DNA of 64,000 nt, taken from the NCBI RefSeq assembly GCF_000715075.1, contig NC_134089.1:67872697-67936696 (forward strand), written 5' to 3'. The DNA is from Nicotiana tabacum (Eukaryota; Streptophyta; Magnoliopsida; Solanales; Solanaceae). Each line of letters begins with the position of its first letter. Positions within the stretch are counted from its first letter, which is position 1. Under the pieces are notes generated by a model, which worked only from the letters and a program-made list of their open reading frames with translations, did no database searches and was not told where the DNA came from. Of the stretch, positions 45,937 to 56,605 are shown piece after piece. The position numbers and the translations under genes are program-made.

Positions 45937-48043
45937 TTAGGTTGGAAGCCCACTCGGAGATCCATGGCCTCTGCAGGATCTCCGAGTGGAGTTCAGAACT
46001 TTTGAATGCCTCGGCTGATTGCCTACATATAGGTTAGTAAAAGAAAAGAAACAACAAAGGAGCGGAGTAGTTCTTCCTTGTTGCGGGATGCGTAGGCAAT
46101 GTTTCGAGGCATAAGCCCTGATACAGCCTTCTGCTATGTTCAACCAGGCTTGGCCGAAGATGTGGTTCTGCTTACCCTTTGATCCCTTCAAGGGCAGAGG
46201 CATCGATGTCGGCGATGGGTCATGTGGTGAGGGATTTCCTCTCATTACGTGTAGCTCCTTGTCGAATGCTTTAGTCTCACCTCTGTCAGGGAGTTTCATC
46301 CTTTTGGCGAAGTGGGGTCGAAGTCGCCCCCGGGTGGTGTGCCCATTGTCATCTGAATAAAACTTTCGTGTTTTGCGGGCTCGGAGTTCCAGCTCGAGCT
46401 CAGGCGGGCTGTATAGAGGGAGCAGTCTTTCTGATCGTTGTGGCGATCGGCGTCTGGAATCCATCAAAGATTCGAGGTATGAGAGTGATTTGGTTAGTTA
46501 GTCCGAACTGCCCTATTGGCTTTGGCCTGACATCGTCGGTATAATTGATCGAACCACCTGTATTCATGAAAACATGTTTTATTTGAAATAGGTCAAATGA
46601 AGGAAGGGGTTACCAACGCGTTAATACGAGGAAGAGGTGAAATCTCAGTGGCTCTTTCCTTGGATGCAAGGGTGTTCTTCGGGGTATAATCCCCAGACCC
46701 ATCTTTTCCCGGCGATGAGCACTTCCACTTTGTATTTTACGGATCTTTAAAGGGTGTCGCCGCTCCTTTACTGTCGTGGCAATACATCGTGGCTTGTCAA
46801 CTTTGTTTTTCCGGATCTCCTTCCTCCATGTGAGCTGGATTCGAGCCTGACCGCTCGATGATACTTGGTGGCGACCTCTATTAAATAGCATAGTTGTCGT
46901 TCTTTTGAGCCGGTGACCGCGCGCGCCCTACGATTCCTGCGCCAGGCCATAGTTCTCTTGAAGGGGTTTTGGTCGAATAGGTCCGAGCCGCCTGGCATTC
47001 CTGGTTTTGCTTATGGTGATCACGATATTTGGTATAGCAATGTTGAAATCATACTCGGCTGGGCAGGGTTTCCTTGCCAGCTGTGCCTTGTTGAATCTGG
47101 TTCCATTGGAGGTTCCTCGAGGGTGCTGTCCTTAGGATATTTACCTATTGTTGCGAGGTAGGTTGCATCTTGAGTCATTCCTTCCATTCTCAGCGCACAG
47201 ATGATTCCTCCATCTGTTTGGCATCAGCTTCTTTGTCGGTAGTCTGCTTGGATATACCGAACCAGATGAGGTTCCCAGACGGTTGTCCACGACCCCAATT
47301 TGGAGCTGGTGCTATGTGTGGGCATCCAACCAGACCTCGGCTTGGTATCTGATCAGGCTTCGCTTGAAATGACCTAGAGTCGTTGGGCATGCTTCGTTTA
47401 GGCTTCGGGTAAAGGCTTGTATTGCCTGATGATCCGAAATCGGGAGCGATCTCATTCGTCCTATCAGGGAATGGGGTGCGGCTTCTCGTGGTATTTCATT
47501 TCTTCTTCGTTCGGACTCAGGTGTATCGAGCCCTCTCGATACTACCTTGATGGCACCGGCGCGTGCTTTCGCGAAGTACCACGCTGGTATGGTGTGCGAG
47601 TCTGTGAGGTTAGGTTCCAGGTAGTGGCGCTGCATCATGGTTTCATTCGAGAGAGTTTCTTCAAACTTCCTAAGCGAGACGGGCTCAAACTTATCATCTT
47701 GGAGGTCACTTCCTTTGAACGAGCACGCAGAAGTGGTGGTGCGCCTGTAGGGATCTAAGGTCCTATCGCATCTAGGGAGTTTCGGCATTTCGGATTTCTG
47801 TGAAGCGAATTCTGGGACTGTTTCCTTGGGAGACGGTTGCTGTAAGAGCTTCCACGAACCTGATTCAATCATTTCAAAGAGATTCCCAAGCATCCTAACT
47901 GCAGCGGGGTCGGTTACCAATCCGTCGTTACTTGATCTCTTGGGTACTAGCTCGACGTAAGGAGATGTTTCCGGCGCTACTGCATTGGGAGTCTCCGGGC
48001 GACTTTGCAGTCGTACGATAGCCAACTGTCGTGCCTGCAACAT
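45937..48043 (-). pseudogene. gag of the Tat-type element
   Basis: Minus-strand reading from MLQARQLAIVRLQSRPETP (48043), about 360 bp downstream of the PBS. An open 243-codon stretch contains DPAAVRMLGNLFEMIESG, an SFKGSDLQDDKFEPVSLRKF block and AKARAGAIKVVSRGL, then HQAIQAFTRSLNEACP; this is the plant retrotransposon gag capsid region. The reading then breaks and goes on in shifted frames (46998-46610) into a nucleocapsid-like segment at about 46370-46340 (KFYSDDNGHTTRGR), where the family has a C-x-H zinc-knuckle region. Stops and frameshifts after 47312 make it non-functional. Confidence 0.82.
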
Positions 48044-48402
48044 TTCAAAAATAACATGAAGACTAACTTCCTGTTCTACCCTGGCTGGGGTTTTTTGAGC
48101 TTCCTGTTAATCAACCGTTGTGTACTACCATTGGTGCGCAAGGCTTTGTTGACCTGTTGCACGCCTTGAAGGCCCGCGTCCGCTTAATCAATCCAAATGC
48201 ATTATCGGGGTCCTGTAATGTCACGCCAACCTCTGGAGCAGCCATACTGTCTTCGCTGTGACTTTCGGGGTAGTCGTTCTCGATTTTGCTTACCGAGCTG
48301 GGAGTTATCCTGAAATCAAAAGATCTTGGGCAAGAAAAAGTGTGAAAGATAACGTGCGTTTGTGTGGTGAAACAAGCAAGAAAATAATCACTATTATTTT
48401 TA

Positions 48403-48420
48403 GCCCCACGGTGGGCGCCA
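48403..48420 (-). other. Primer-binding site TGGCGCCCACCGTGGGGC
   Basis: It lies three bases from the LTR end on the minus strand and starts TGG. It fixes the element as minus-strand with the right-hand LTR as 5' LTR. The source tRNA is not identified from sequence alone. Confidence 0.85.
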
Positions 48421-48423
48421 AAC

Positions 48424-48803
48424 TGTTTATCGTGAAAATGGTAACAACAATTAAATTTGTAAATAGGATTCTAAAAATACGTGATCTATTCCCGAGCTAG
48501 TTTTTAGAGTAGTTGAAGCTAAGAATGCTAAGTATAATGATGAAAAGCGAGCTAAAACGAGGCAGTAATCAAACCAAAGGGGCCTGTTGACCGGGTGAAA
48601 AGATGGTCGATGGGACCTCGGGGTCGGCATTAGTATCGATCTCGAACTATCGGGGGCAGTCGAGAATGGGATAACAGACAGAAATCTGACCGAGCAAGGC
48701 TCTATGTTACTAATATTGAGCAAAGTAGCGAAGAACAAATAAGATAATGATAAATGCTGAAGCAGCTTCGGGCCAGTGAGAACGAACAACTTAGAAGAAA
48801 AGA

Positions 48804-48835
<32 letters not shown>

Positions 48836-49197
48836 TTATTGCACTTGTGGATAAATGGAGCAACATCATCCCTTTACAAGGTAGGGCGAGTCCCCTTTAT
48901 ATAGGAGGGGAGACTCGTCTACAGGCAAGTGGAGATTAATTACAAAGTACGGCGATGGGATGGCTTGATGTGATGCCTCAACATAAGCTCCGGATAGGCC
49001 GAGCCTTTCAGATGTAACCATGTGCCTAGGGGGCTTCCCCCTCTGTCCTGACTTCATTCTTCGTTTCCTTCGAGTCGGGCTTCGACAAGCCCCGAGGACG
49101 AGAACTCAGTCGCGTCCTCCCACCCTCGGAGTCCCGGGGCATGCTTCCGAAATGTCTTGATAGGGAGAAATCAAGTCTTCTGATTTCGCCGCGTACA
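48424..49197 (-). mobile_element. 5' LTR of the Tat-type element (774 bp)
   Basis: TGTTTATCGTGAAAATGG to TCGCCGCGTACA on the plus strand. The pair with 39810-40581 and the flanking CCACT duplications define a complete insertion of 9388 bp. Confidence 0.93.
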
Positions 49198-49202
49198 CCA
49201 CT
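49198..49202. repeat. Target-site duplication CCACT, right copy
   Basis: This is identical to 39805-39809. Confidence 0.92.
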
Positions 49203-49743
49203 CACTGTCCTCAATTTCAGCTTCAACAATGATCCGAAGAGAAGGGATATCAACTTCTACGGGTATTACGGCTTCAGTGCCATAATCCAAAAGATATGGG
49301 GTTACTCCGACTGATGCGCGCAAAGTTGTGCGATATCCCAATAATGCAAATGGCAACTTTTCATGCCATTGCCTGGAACTTTGGATATTCTTTCTCAGAA
49401 TTAACTTCTGGTTCTTGTTTGTTGCTTCAACGACACCATTAGCTTTGGGCTGATAAGGGGTAGAGTTCTGATGTGTTATCTTGAATTGTTCGCATATATC
49501 CCTCATCAAATGATTATTCAAGGTTGCAGCATTATCCGTAATGATAGTTGTAGGAATACCAAAACAGCAGATGAGATTGGAGTGCATGAAGTCTACCACA
49601 ACTTTCTTGGTGACAAATTTGAGAATAATTGCTTCAACCCACTTTGTGAAGCAGTCGATAGCGACCAATATGAATCTATGCCCATTTGAAGCTTTTGGCT
49701 TGATTGGCCCAATGGCGTCCATACCCAGGCAACAAATGGCCAA
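49203..49743 (-). pseudogene. Ogre-type integrase catalytic core
   Basis: An rve-type integrase core that catalyses strand transfer. The minus-strand reading shows the three acidic residues: D in GMDAIGPIKP, D in PTTIITDNAATLN, and E in KANGVVEATNK. Between them are VAIDCFTKWVEA and HLMRDICEQFKITHQNS. It ends LPFALLGYRT, YGTEAVIPVEVDIPSLR and EAEIEDSEW at the CCACT insertion point. The C-terminal module follows at 39804-39485. Confidence 0.92.
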
Positions 49744-50420
49744 GGTGCTGACATGGGATGCAGTTCTGTAGGCAGTGCATGAATCAGGTCATTGTGCACC
49801 TAACACTGATGACATTTCTGGACGAAACTGAAATAATATTTTTCCATAGTCATCCAATAATAGCCTGCTCGGAGGATTTTCTTTGCCAAAACATACCCAT
49901 TCATGTGAGGTCCACACACTCCTGCATGCACTTCATACATGATTCTTCCGGCCTCTTCGGCGTCAATGCATCTTAACAAATTGAGATCCAGAGTCCTTTT
50001 GTACAAGACCTCACTGCTCAAGAAGAAACCGCTTGCGAGCCATCTAATGGTTCTCTTTTGGTCTCCATTGGCTTGCGCGGGATATTCTTTCGTTTTCAGA
50101 AATCTCTTGATATCATGATACCATGACTGAACATTTGGCTCCATCTCGACCGTATTGCAGTAACCATGCTTTTCCCAGATTTGGATTTCCAATGGGTCAA
50201 TGTGGAGATTGAGTGGATAAGGCAACATCGAGGCCAACATAGCAAGTGCATCGGTCAACTCATTGTGAAAACGAAGAATGTACCTGAACTTGACTAACTT
50301 GAACCGTTTACTAAGATCTTTCACATGTTGTCGGTATGGAATAAGCTTGACATCACGGGTTTCCTATTCTCCCTAAGCTTGTCGGATAATCAAGTTTGAA
50401 TCTCCCATGATTACAAACAC
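49744..50420 (-). pseudogene. RNase H end and integrase zinc-binding (HHCC) domain of the Ogre-type element
   Basis: Minus-strand reading. The VMGDSNLIIRQA-like RNase H end (50420-50330) joins KDLSKRFKLVKFRYILRFHN and ELTDALAMLASM. The zinc-binding region HAGVCGPHMNGYVLAKKI with KCHQC follows (about 49960-49800). A stop near 50360 and a frameshift near 49790 separate it from the catalytic core. Upstream RT and most of RNase H are missing. Confidence 0.85.
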
Positions 50421-50887
50421 ATTTGTACATGTTTCACAACGGTTGCGTATTTCATTTCGGCTTTTGTTTATCTCTCCACTTTTCCTTTCTTTCCACTTTG
50501 GCTCTTGAATGCTTCTCCTCTAATTCCTGTCTTCCTCTCTTTTCTTGCTTTTCTCGCTTTTCTTTTGGGTTTTTCTTTTGCTCTCTTTCTTCTTCTTCTT
50601 CTTTTGGTTTTTCTGTCATTTGAGTTATTTATAAAATCATGACCGAATCCTATGAGGATTGCCTACGTATCACGATGTCGCGTGAATTAGATCACCACAT
50701 AGTTCAAGGAATAAATGCAAAAAATAAAGAAACAAATTTCGGGGTTTTCCAAATTTTCATTAATAGAACTTCTACTTTACTGAGTTACAAAAGACTCGAA
50801 ACATACTTTTTCTAGGAATTTAAAACTACAAATAGACTCGAAACATACTTTAAAAATGAAAATACAGACTCAAAAAGGAGAAAATAA
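50421..50887 (-). mobile_element. Ogre-type internal sequence at a deletion junction
   Basis: A pyrimidine-rich tract (50430-50610, plus strand TCTTTCTT-rich) and a GAGGATTGCCTACGTATCAC motif at 50655 separate RNase H from ORF1. In an intact element gag, protease and RT should lie here. The TGCCTACGTATC motif is also found in the 3' UTR (39259), so this piece may derive from the 3' UTR or LTR of another copy. Confidence 0.5.
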
Positions 50888-51884
50888 TCAAGAGTACCTC
50901 AGTGCTTCCAAATCTGCCCTAGGAACACCAGCTGGTCTCGTTGCGGGCCTCTGTGCCATGTCGTCCTGGAGGCGATAGATATCATCCATTATTTGGCGGA
51001 CGAAGATCATCACTGTTGCAAAAAACATGGAGCTAGTCATGTCCTTGCACTGATTGCATTTCATTACAATGTAGTCCGCTATTCTTCTAACCCTTTCCCT
51101 GATGATGCCTTTTTCTTGCAACAATCGCCCAATGTGTTATGATCTAGCCTCCAAGACCCGAGTGGATGCATGATTCTATTCTTGCAAATGTTGTATGTCT
51201 CCCTCTAGTTGTGCCATCAAAGCGTAGAATTGTTCTCTCTCGGCTTTGAAGCTCTTGGCTTGTTTAGCCATTTCGCCTTCGAGGCTGTTAAGCTCATTTT
51301 TCCCAACTTATGACCCCTCTTTCATATCTTTCTTTCATCTGTCGAACGAAAGCTGCCCGTCCTTCTGCATTTTTGGCCAACTTTGTTCGTACTTTTGCTA
51401 GCTCAGACTCAATTTTTTGTAAATCATCTTCACAGTCACGTACCTTTTGTGTAAGGTTATAGATGAGCCTTTCATCTTTTCTACTTCTGCCTGGGTTCTC
51501 GGATGCTATTCTCAGTTGTCGAACCTGGGCTCTAAGAGCTTCATTTTCTTGGGCCAGCCTTTTTCTTCACCCTCGGCCTCTCGTGCATGTAGATCATTGT
51601 TGAAGGTGATATTTCTCAACTCTTCTCACAAAGCGTGAATGCTGGCTTAATATTTCTTTTCCTTTTCTCCCCAGGCCAATCTTTCCAGGATTTTTTCATC
51701 AAAAGCTTGAACATGGGGTCTTTTAGTAGGCCTCTCGGGATCGGGCGGGCCCAGAAGTTAGAAGCCTAAAATACAATTGCTGATCCGGAGACAAATAACC
51801 CATGTTGGGCTTAAATTCTAGGCGGGCCCAGTTGTGCATTGGCACCGGCTGGGCCTATCCACCTCTTTGCATTTTTTTAGCCAT
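50888..51884 (-). pseudogene. Ogre-type ORF1, coiled-coil protein upstream of gag
   Basis: The minus-strand reading starts at ATG 51884 (MAKKMQRGG). Broken in frame, it passes through heptad-like text (LEGEMAKQAKSFKAEREQF, LMAQLEGDIQHLQE, VLEARS). It ends with an open 78-codon stretch (51124-50888) reading LLQEKGIIRERVRRIADYIV and MIFVRQIMDDIYRLQDDM. Ogre elements are distinguished by an extra ORF1 between the 5' LTR and gag (family knowledge); its function is unknown. At least five stops are present. The start is the first ATG after the LTR-side non-coding region. Confidence 0.65.
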
Positions 51885-51899
51885 GGTATACACATATCA

Positions 51900-54800
51900 A
51901 AACTACAAATGAGCTTTCCTTTCAATTAAAGAGATTCAGATTCATAATTGCAGAATTGAATGCCAATCATAATACTCACTATCTGTAAACCTGAACTATA
52001 CATGGCCGGATTCAAAATGTACAACTACTTATTCATAGGAACATACAATGAGAAATCAAAGGCATGGTTTTAATTAGGCCGATTCCAGCCAAACTCTAGA
52101 CAAGAGAACACTTGCCATGCTTGAGGAAATAGAATAGGAGCTCAAAGGCCATTTGTGCCTGAAGTTGAGCCTCAAAGGCAATGAGTGAACTCAAATAAGG
52201 GTAGCCCAAACATGACTTTCAATAGACTGCCTTGACTTGAACCTTAACCAAGTCCAAACCAAATACTCAACCCTCTAAAAAATTCAGCAAAAGACATCTT
52301 AATTCAATAAATGCTATTCACAAAATTATACCTTAAATTTACCAAGAACACACGCTTACGTGTATTAATTGCAACCCAGCCTATGAAATGCAAGTTCGAA
52401 TTTACATGTGAATTTGTTTAACCAAACACTTAGACAGTCTAATTATTACAAAACTCCTAGTATTGAATGACAAACTTTACACCAATGACAAGCTGTTAAT
52501 TCATGCCACTGCCTTCTTGAAATAAATAGTCTAAATGACAAGCTAATCTAACACTAATTAATTGACCAAATCTCGAACTAAATTATTACAGATTTGTATA
52601 CTAGTAGAAGATCCCTGCCTCTTTTGAACATGGCTTTGTACATAGTAGCTTCATCTTCTTTTGTTAACATAAAATCCCACCTTAGAGCTTCTAAACCAAC
52701 TGATCCAACCAACTGGTGGCTGAACCAACAGGTTATAGCTCATGACCAAATAATTAGAAAAGAACAGAAAAAGATATTTAAGTGAGGAAATCAGATGGAG
52801 GAAGAGAAAAATACTACTTAAAAGAAGCATAAACAACAATCTCAACTAAGTGTCTTACTATGAATCAAGGCTAATGATATCAGTTTTAATATCATTTTTT
52901 ATACTGTTGCCGTGCATACCAAAATACCAAACAAGCTTGACAAAAATAAACACACATTACCCTCAACCATACACATATTTATGAAAAACTTCTGGTTTGC
53001 ACAAATAGGTTCATCTTAGAGTTAGAATAGGATTACATACCTAAAGATGATTCAATTAGAGAGACTAAATGGAAGTCACTAGAACAAAACTGAAGTTCCA
53101 AATGAGAGGGAGTAGCAGCAACAGAAAACAGCCCAGCAAATCAAGTTCAGCCCAGGAAAACTCAAAACTTTCAACCAAAAGAACCTAGAAAGAATGGGTT
53201 ACTTCAAGTCATTTTCAACCTTTTTTTAAAAAAACAAAGAGAAAAGTTTTTCTAAAAGTTATGAAAACTAGAACTTTTCAGAAGAGGAGGAAGTGATTCT
53301 TTTTGCAGTAAATTCTTGCTGAAAATGTCTCTCTCCGATCCCTTTTTCTGTATGGATATGGTGTCATATATAGGTACCAAATATGTCATGTGCTAGAAGG
53401 AATATTCCTCAGCCACAAGAGCATATTCTAAACAAAAATAGACAACTGGTATTTCCTCATTAGTTTCAGTACTTTGTACTAACCAAATGAGGCCAGCTGC
53501 CCCTGCTTCTAGAGTATTCTGATATTTTCAAAACTTAAAAAACCCTAAATTAACCTTTTAAAACCTTCTTATTACAACTTCTATCTATATTCACTTAGGT
53601 CCCTAAAGTCCTACTGATGTTCACATCAAAGTAAATAAAGACAGAAAAAGAAGGGAAAAAATCTAAATTGAAATGATTAAAAGAGAAGTGATGATGCAAT
53701 TTTAAAACTAAAACTAAATTAATTAGTGAATGAACATACATTGTCTAATTAAACCTAAATGAAAGCTGAATTCAAACAAAATTAATGACGGAAGTGGTAA
53801 CAAACAAGGAAACAAATATGATAATGCAATGAAAGCTGATAATTAACCTAATTAAATCTAAACTTATGCAATGGCTTAATACGCTTAGACCAAGAATGAG
53901 TTAAACAAAGAAAAGAAAAAGAAGGAAATCTGAGACTAAAAAAAACCTAAAACATGCCGCTAAAAATAAGAACAATCACACATACAGAAAGGAAACAAAA
54001 ATCAAAATTAAACAATCAAAAGAAAAGAAGAAGGGATTTACCATATTTTAATTTAAGAACACTGGATCAAAACACGAGCTTGTCCAAACCTCTTGAAGTG
54101 TAATATGGACTTTGACCAACATTAATCGACTGTTCTTAACAAGAATAGTCGATTAATAGAGGTTTTAAGTCCATTCGACCAAATACAGCCCAAAAACGGA
54201 AGAAAGAAAATTAGGATTCTTCCGGAGTCACGAGATTTGAAATTCGAGGAACTCAAGGCTGATTCGAAAGGGGCTAATGGTGGTTTGGGGTTCAGATGGG
54301 AGTAAGGGTCATAGGGTGTGAGTTTGAAGCGATTTGGAACGGTTGAAGTTTTGGCCGAATTTTTTATTCAAGATTCGAACGAACCGGGTATGATTCGAAG
54401 GAAAACGAATGGAGATTTGGGATAGGGAGGTGAAGGGGAGTCTGTGGTGTCGTTTTTGGGGCGATTGGACCACCAGAACTGCTGTGATGTGATTTTCGGT
54501 GGTGGTTTACGATGGGGGCGGCGAAGAGAATGAGGGCGGCTAAGGTTTACAGGTGAGGGTGAGATACATAACAAAATGAGACGAGTCTTTGGTTTGGGGG
54601 GTTGACTCGATTCAGACAGTTATATGGCAAAAGACCCTTCAGTTACAGGCCGTTGGATTGATGAGATCTAACTGCTGAGATCAAAATTGAAATAAAACGG
54701 GGTCGTTTGGGAGTTAGGCGGGGTAGACCAGGTATGGGTTGGTTTTGGGCCTAGTTATTGGCATGGATTTGGGTAGGAATTCTTGCGCTGATTTTGAGTC

Positions 54801-55268
54801 TTTGGTTAATTAAGCCAATTCCGAAAAATCCTTTTAAATTCCTTTTCTTTCCTCTTTTATTTTTTATTTTTTTAATTAAAAATCCTAAATTATCCATAAA
54901 ATATAAAATTAAACTATTTAACTAATTATTAAAATTACCAACATAATTTAATTCTGAATTAAATAGAAAAATTGATAAACTAAAAATTAAAAGATAAAAA
55001 TGTAAAATGAGCTATTTTTTGTGCTTTTCAAATTTTTATAAAACAAATAATTACTGATTAATTATAAAAATGTAAAAACAAATCCTAAATGCAATGCATG
55101 ATATTTTTGGTATCTTCATGATTTAAATAAATTAAACATGCACAGAAAAATGTAACTAATTCGGAAAATTCTACAGAAATTCCTAAAATGGCCAATAATT
55201 AACAAAAATCTATTTTTCTTGAGATTTTATAGGAGTATTTCAGATGGGGCAAAAATTACATGCTCACA
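51900..55268 (-). mobile_element. 5' LTR and leader of the Ogre-type element
   Basis: On the minus strand it starts at 55268 with TGTGAGCATGTAATTTTTGC followed by CCC, close in style to the LTR start at 2439. A TATA-like CCTATATATG lies at 53365-53374 (minus). Further U3 features are an AT-rich block (54840-55240) and a G-rich block (54270-54560) that parallel the order AT-rich then G-rich in the LTR at 1-2439. The LTR 3' end and PBS were not found; the boundary at about 51900 is only the edge of ORF1. No coding gene is visible here. Confidence 0.65.
53365..53374 (-). promoter_or_regulatory. Candidate Ogre LTR TATA box (CCTATATATG)
   Basis: It is the only strong TATA-like word in the central LTR on the minus strand, and it lies about 1.9 kb from the LTR start. 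Confidence 0.4.
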
Positions 55269-55944
55269 AGGACAACTATTGGTAATAGATCATAGCACAT
55301 CTAATAATAGCAAATGGAAACATTCTATTTTGAATGTCACTAAATTTTATAAGTGAGATACCGTAGAAACTAGAATTCATATTAAATAAGAGTCAGACTA
55401 CTGGTTGTTCAATTATTACTAAGGTGGGAAGAATGTGAATACAACTATGAACATGAGGGAAAAAGGGTACATCGTATTTTCTTGCTATCAAGAAATCAAA
55501 GACTAATAGAAACCAACAAATAATATTCTTCACCAAAATGGAAAAATAGAAAAGCGAGGTAAAAGACAATGACTTAGACAACCTACTATAAAATTCATGT
55601 ACTCCTTTAATCATCTCTATCTTCAGGAACTTCTTATCATTTTTCTGCAACACTGTGCTCGATAAAACTTATGATGTAGAGAAGAAGTTTAATATGTCAA
55701 CATCTGGCCAGTCCATACTCTTTTGGTTCTCTAGTGATGTGAAAACAACAATAATACCATGAAAAGTAAAATTAAGGGCCATTATGATTGGCAACCCCTT
55801 ACAGCTAAAGTTGCTAATTACTACGTCATGCGTACCTTTGTTAACACATGTGGAATTTTTCCAAAAAAGAAATTGAAGGTAAGAATAAAGGTTTCTCAAT
55901 CATTGATCAAACATAGACAAAGATGTGATAAAAGAATTCTTACT
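55269..55944. other. Unassigned low-coding sequence next to the host pseudogene pieces
   Basis: There is no recognisable domain. It may be intron or 3' flank of the PPR fragment (minus strand), because a GTAAGA donor-like word (minus) lies at the end of the PPR reading near 55940. Confidence 0.4.
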
Positions 55945-56138
55945 GTGCCAGGCCCATGTCATATGTATTAGCATTAGGGACAAAGCCCCTCCCCTTCATT
56001 TCATTCAGCAATTCAGTTGCTTTATTCATTTATCCAACAGCTGACAGAGATGCTAATATAGTGTTGTATGTAGCAACATTAGGAGGAACTCCTTTAGCGA
56101 GCATCTCAGAATATGTTGCAAAAACTTTTTGAAATTGA
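55945..56138 (-). pseudogene. Pentatricopeptide-repeat (PPR) gene fragment
   Basis: PPR proteins bind organellar RNA. The minus-strand reading contains YSEMLAKGVPPNVATYNTIL, ASLSAVG, one stop codon, then MNKATELLNEMKGRGFVPN and ANTYD. That is one complete 35-residue PPR repeat plus parts of two neighbours, with the diagnostic G-x-x-P-(N/D)-x-x-T-Y-(N/D) turn seen twice. A TAA interrupts it near 56060. Only about 65 codons are present, so this is a gene fragment. It abuts a lectin-domain fragment in the same orientation. Confidence 0.88.
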
Positions 56139-56149
56139 TAACTTTTTCA

Positions 56150-56525
56150 ATAGGATTTTACACAGATCTTGAGGTATTTGTTGACCATATGATGTGGTTA
56201 GTCTCATTAACTATTACAAGTAATCCTACCTTAATAACTTTTACTGTACCTGATGTATTTTTTAAAAGAGATTCTCTATTGGCAAGGCACACAACTATTG
56301 TGACAGAAATATTCTTATACCAAATACCGAAACATAGAATTACTTGGATTGAAAAATCCCATTTCGAAACTTCCACCAGATGAACTAATATTGAGTTCCC
56401 CATCTTTTAGAAATTGAATTGTTGTTATAGTATCTGTAGCACCTATAATTTGATAAATAGAAAATAAGCAGAGTAGGAAGAAGAGTTTAAAATCGTTGTT
56501 TAATGTTGCCTTCGTTCTTTGAAAT
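56150..56525 (-). pseudogene. G-type lectin S-receptor-like kinase fragment: signal peptide and B-lectin domain
   Basis: These receptors are plasma-membrane kinases with an extracellular bulb-lectin domain. The minus-strand reading has a hydrophobic leader (FKLFFLLCLFSIYQIIG), then ATDTITTIQFLKDGE. The B-lectin landmarks follow: GGSFEMGFFNPSNS, FRYLGIWYKNIS and, with WVANRE altered to CLANRES, LVIVNETNHIIWSTNTS. A frameshift lies near 56365. The initiator ATG is not visible. The rest of the gene (S-locus, PAN, kinase) is absent. Confidence 0.85.
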
Positions 56526-56586
56526 CCAAATGTTGCTGCTATATTTTATTTCTGTTGTTTGATCCATTAGGTTTCCACCTAATAGA

Positions 56587-56605
56587 AAATGACCAAGAGT
56601 CATTT
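56587..56605. other. Perfect hairpin AAATGAC-CAAGA-GTCATTT
   Basis: Seven-base arms with a five-base loop, 34 bp before the Tekay-like LTR. It could be the subterminal hairpin of a small DNA transposon, but no terminal motif was confirmed. Confidence 0.6.

Noticed and set aside
45937..46467. 176-codon minus ORF as an independent gene
   Set aside because: Its order, strand and the HTT knuckle-like segment fit the decayed end of the Tat-type gag.
56150..56525. Functional receptor kinase gene
   Set aside because: There is a frameshift, no visible start codon, and no kinase, S-locus or PAN domains.
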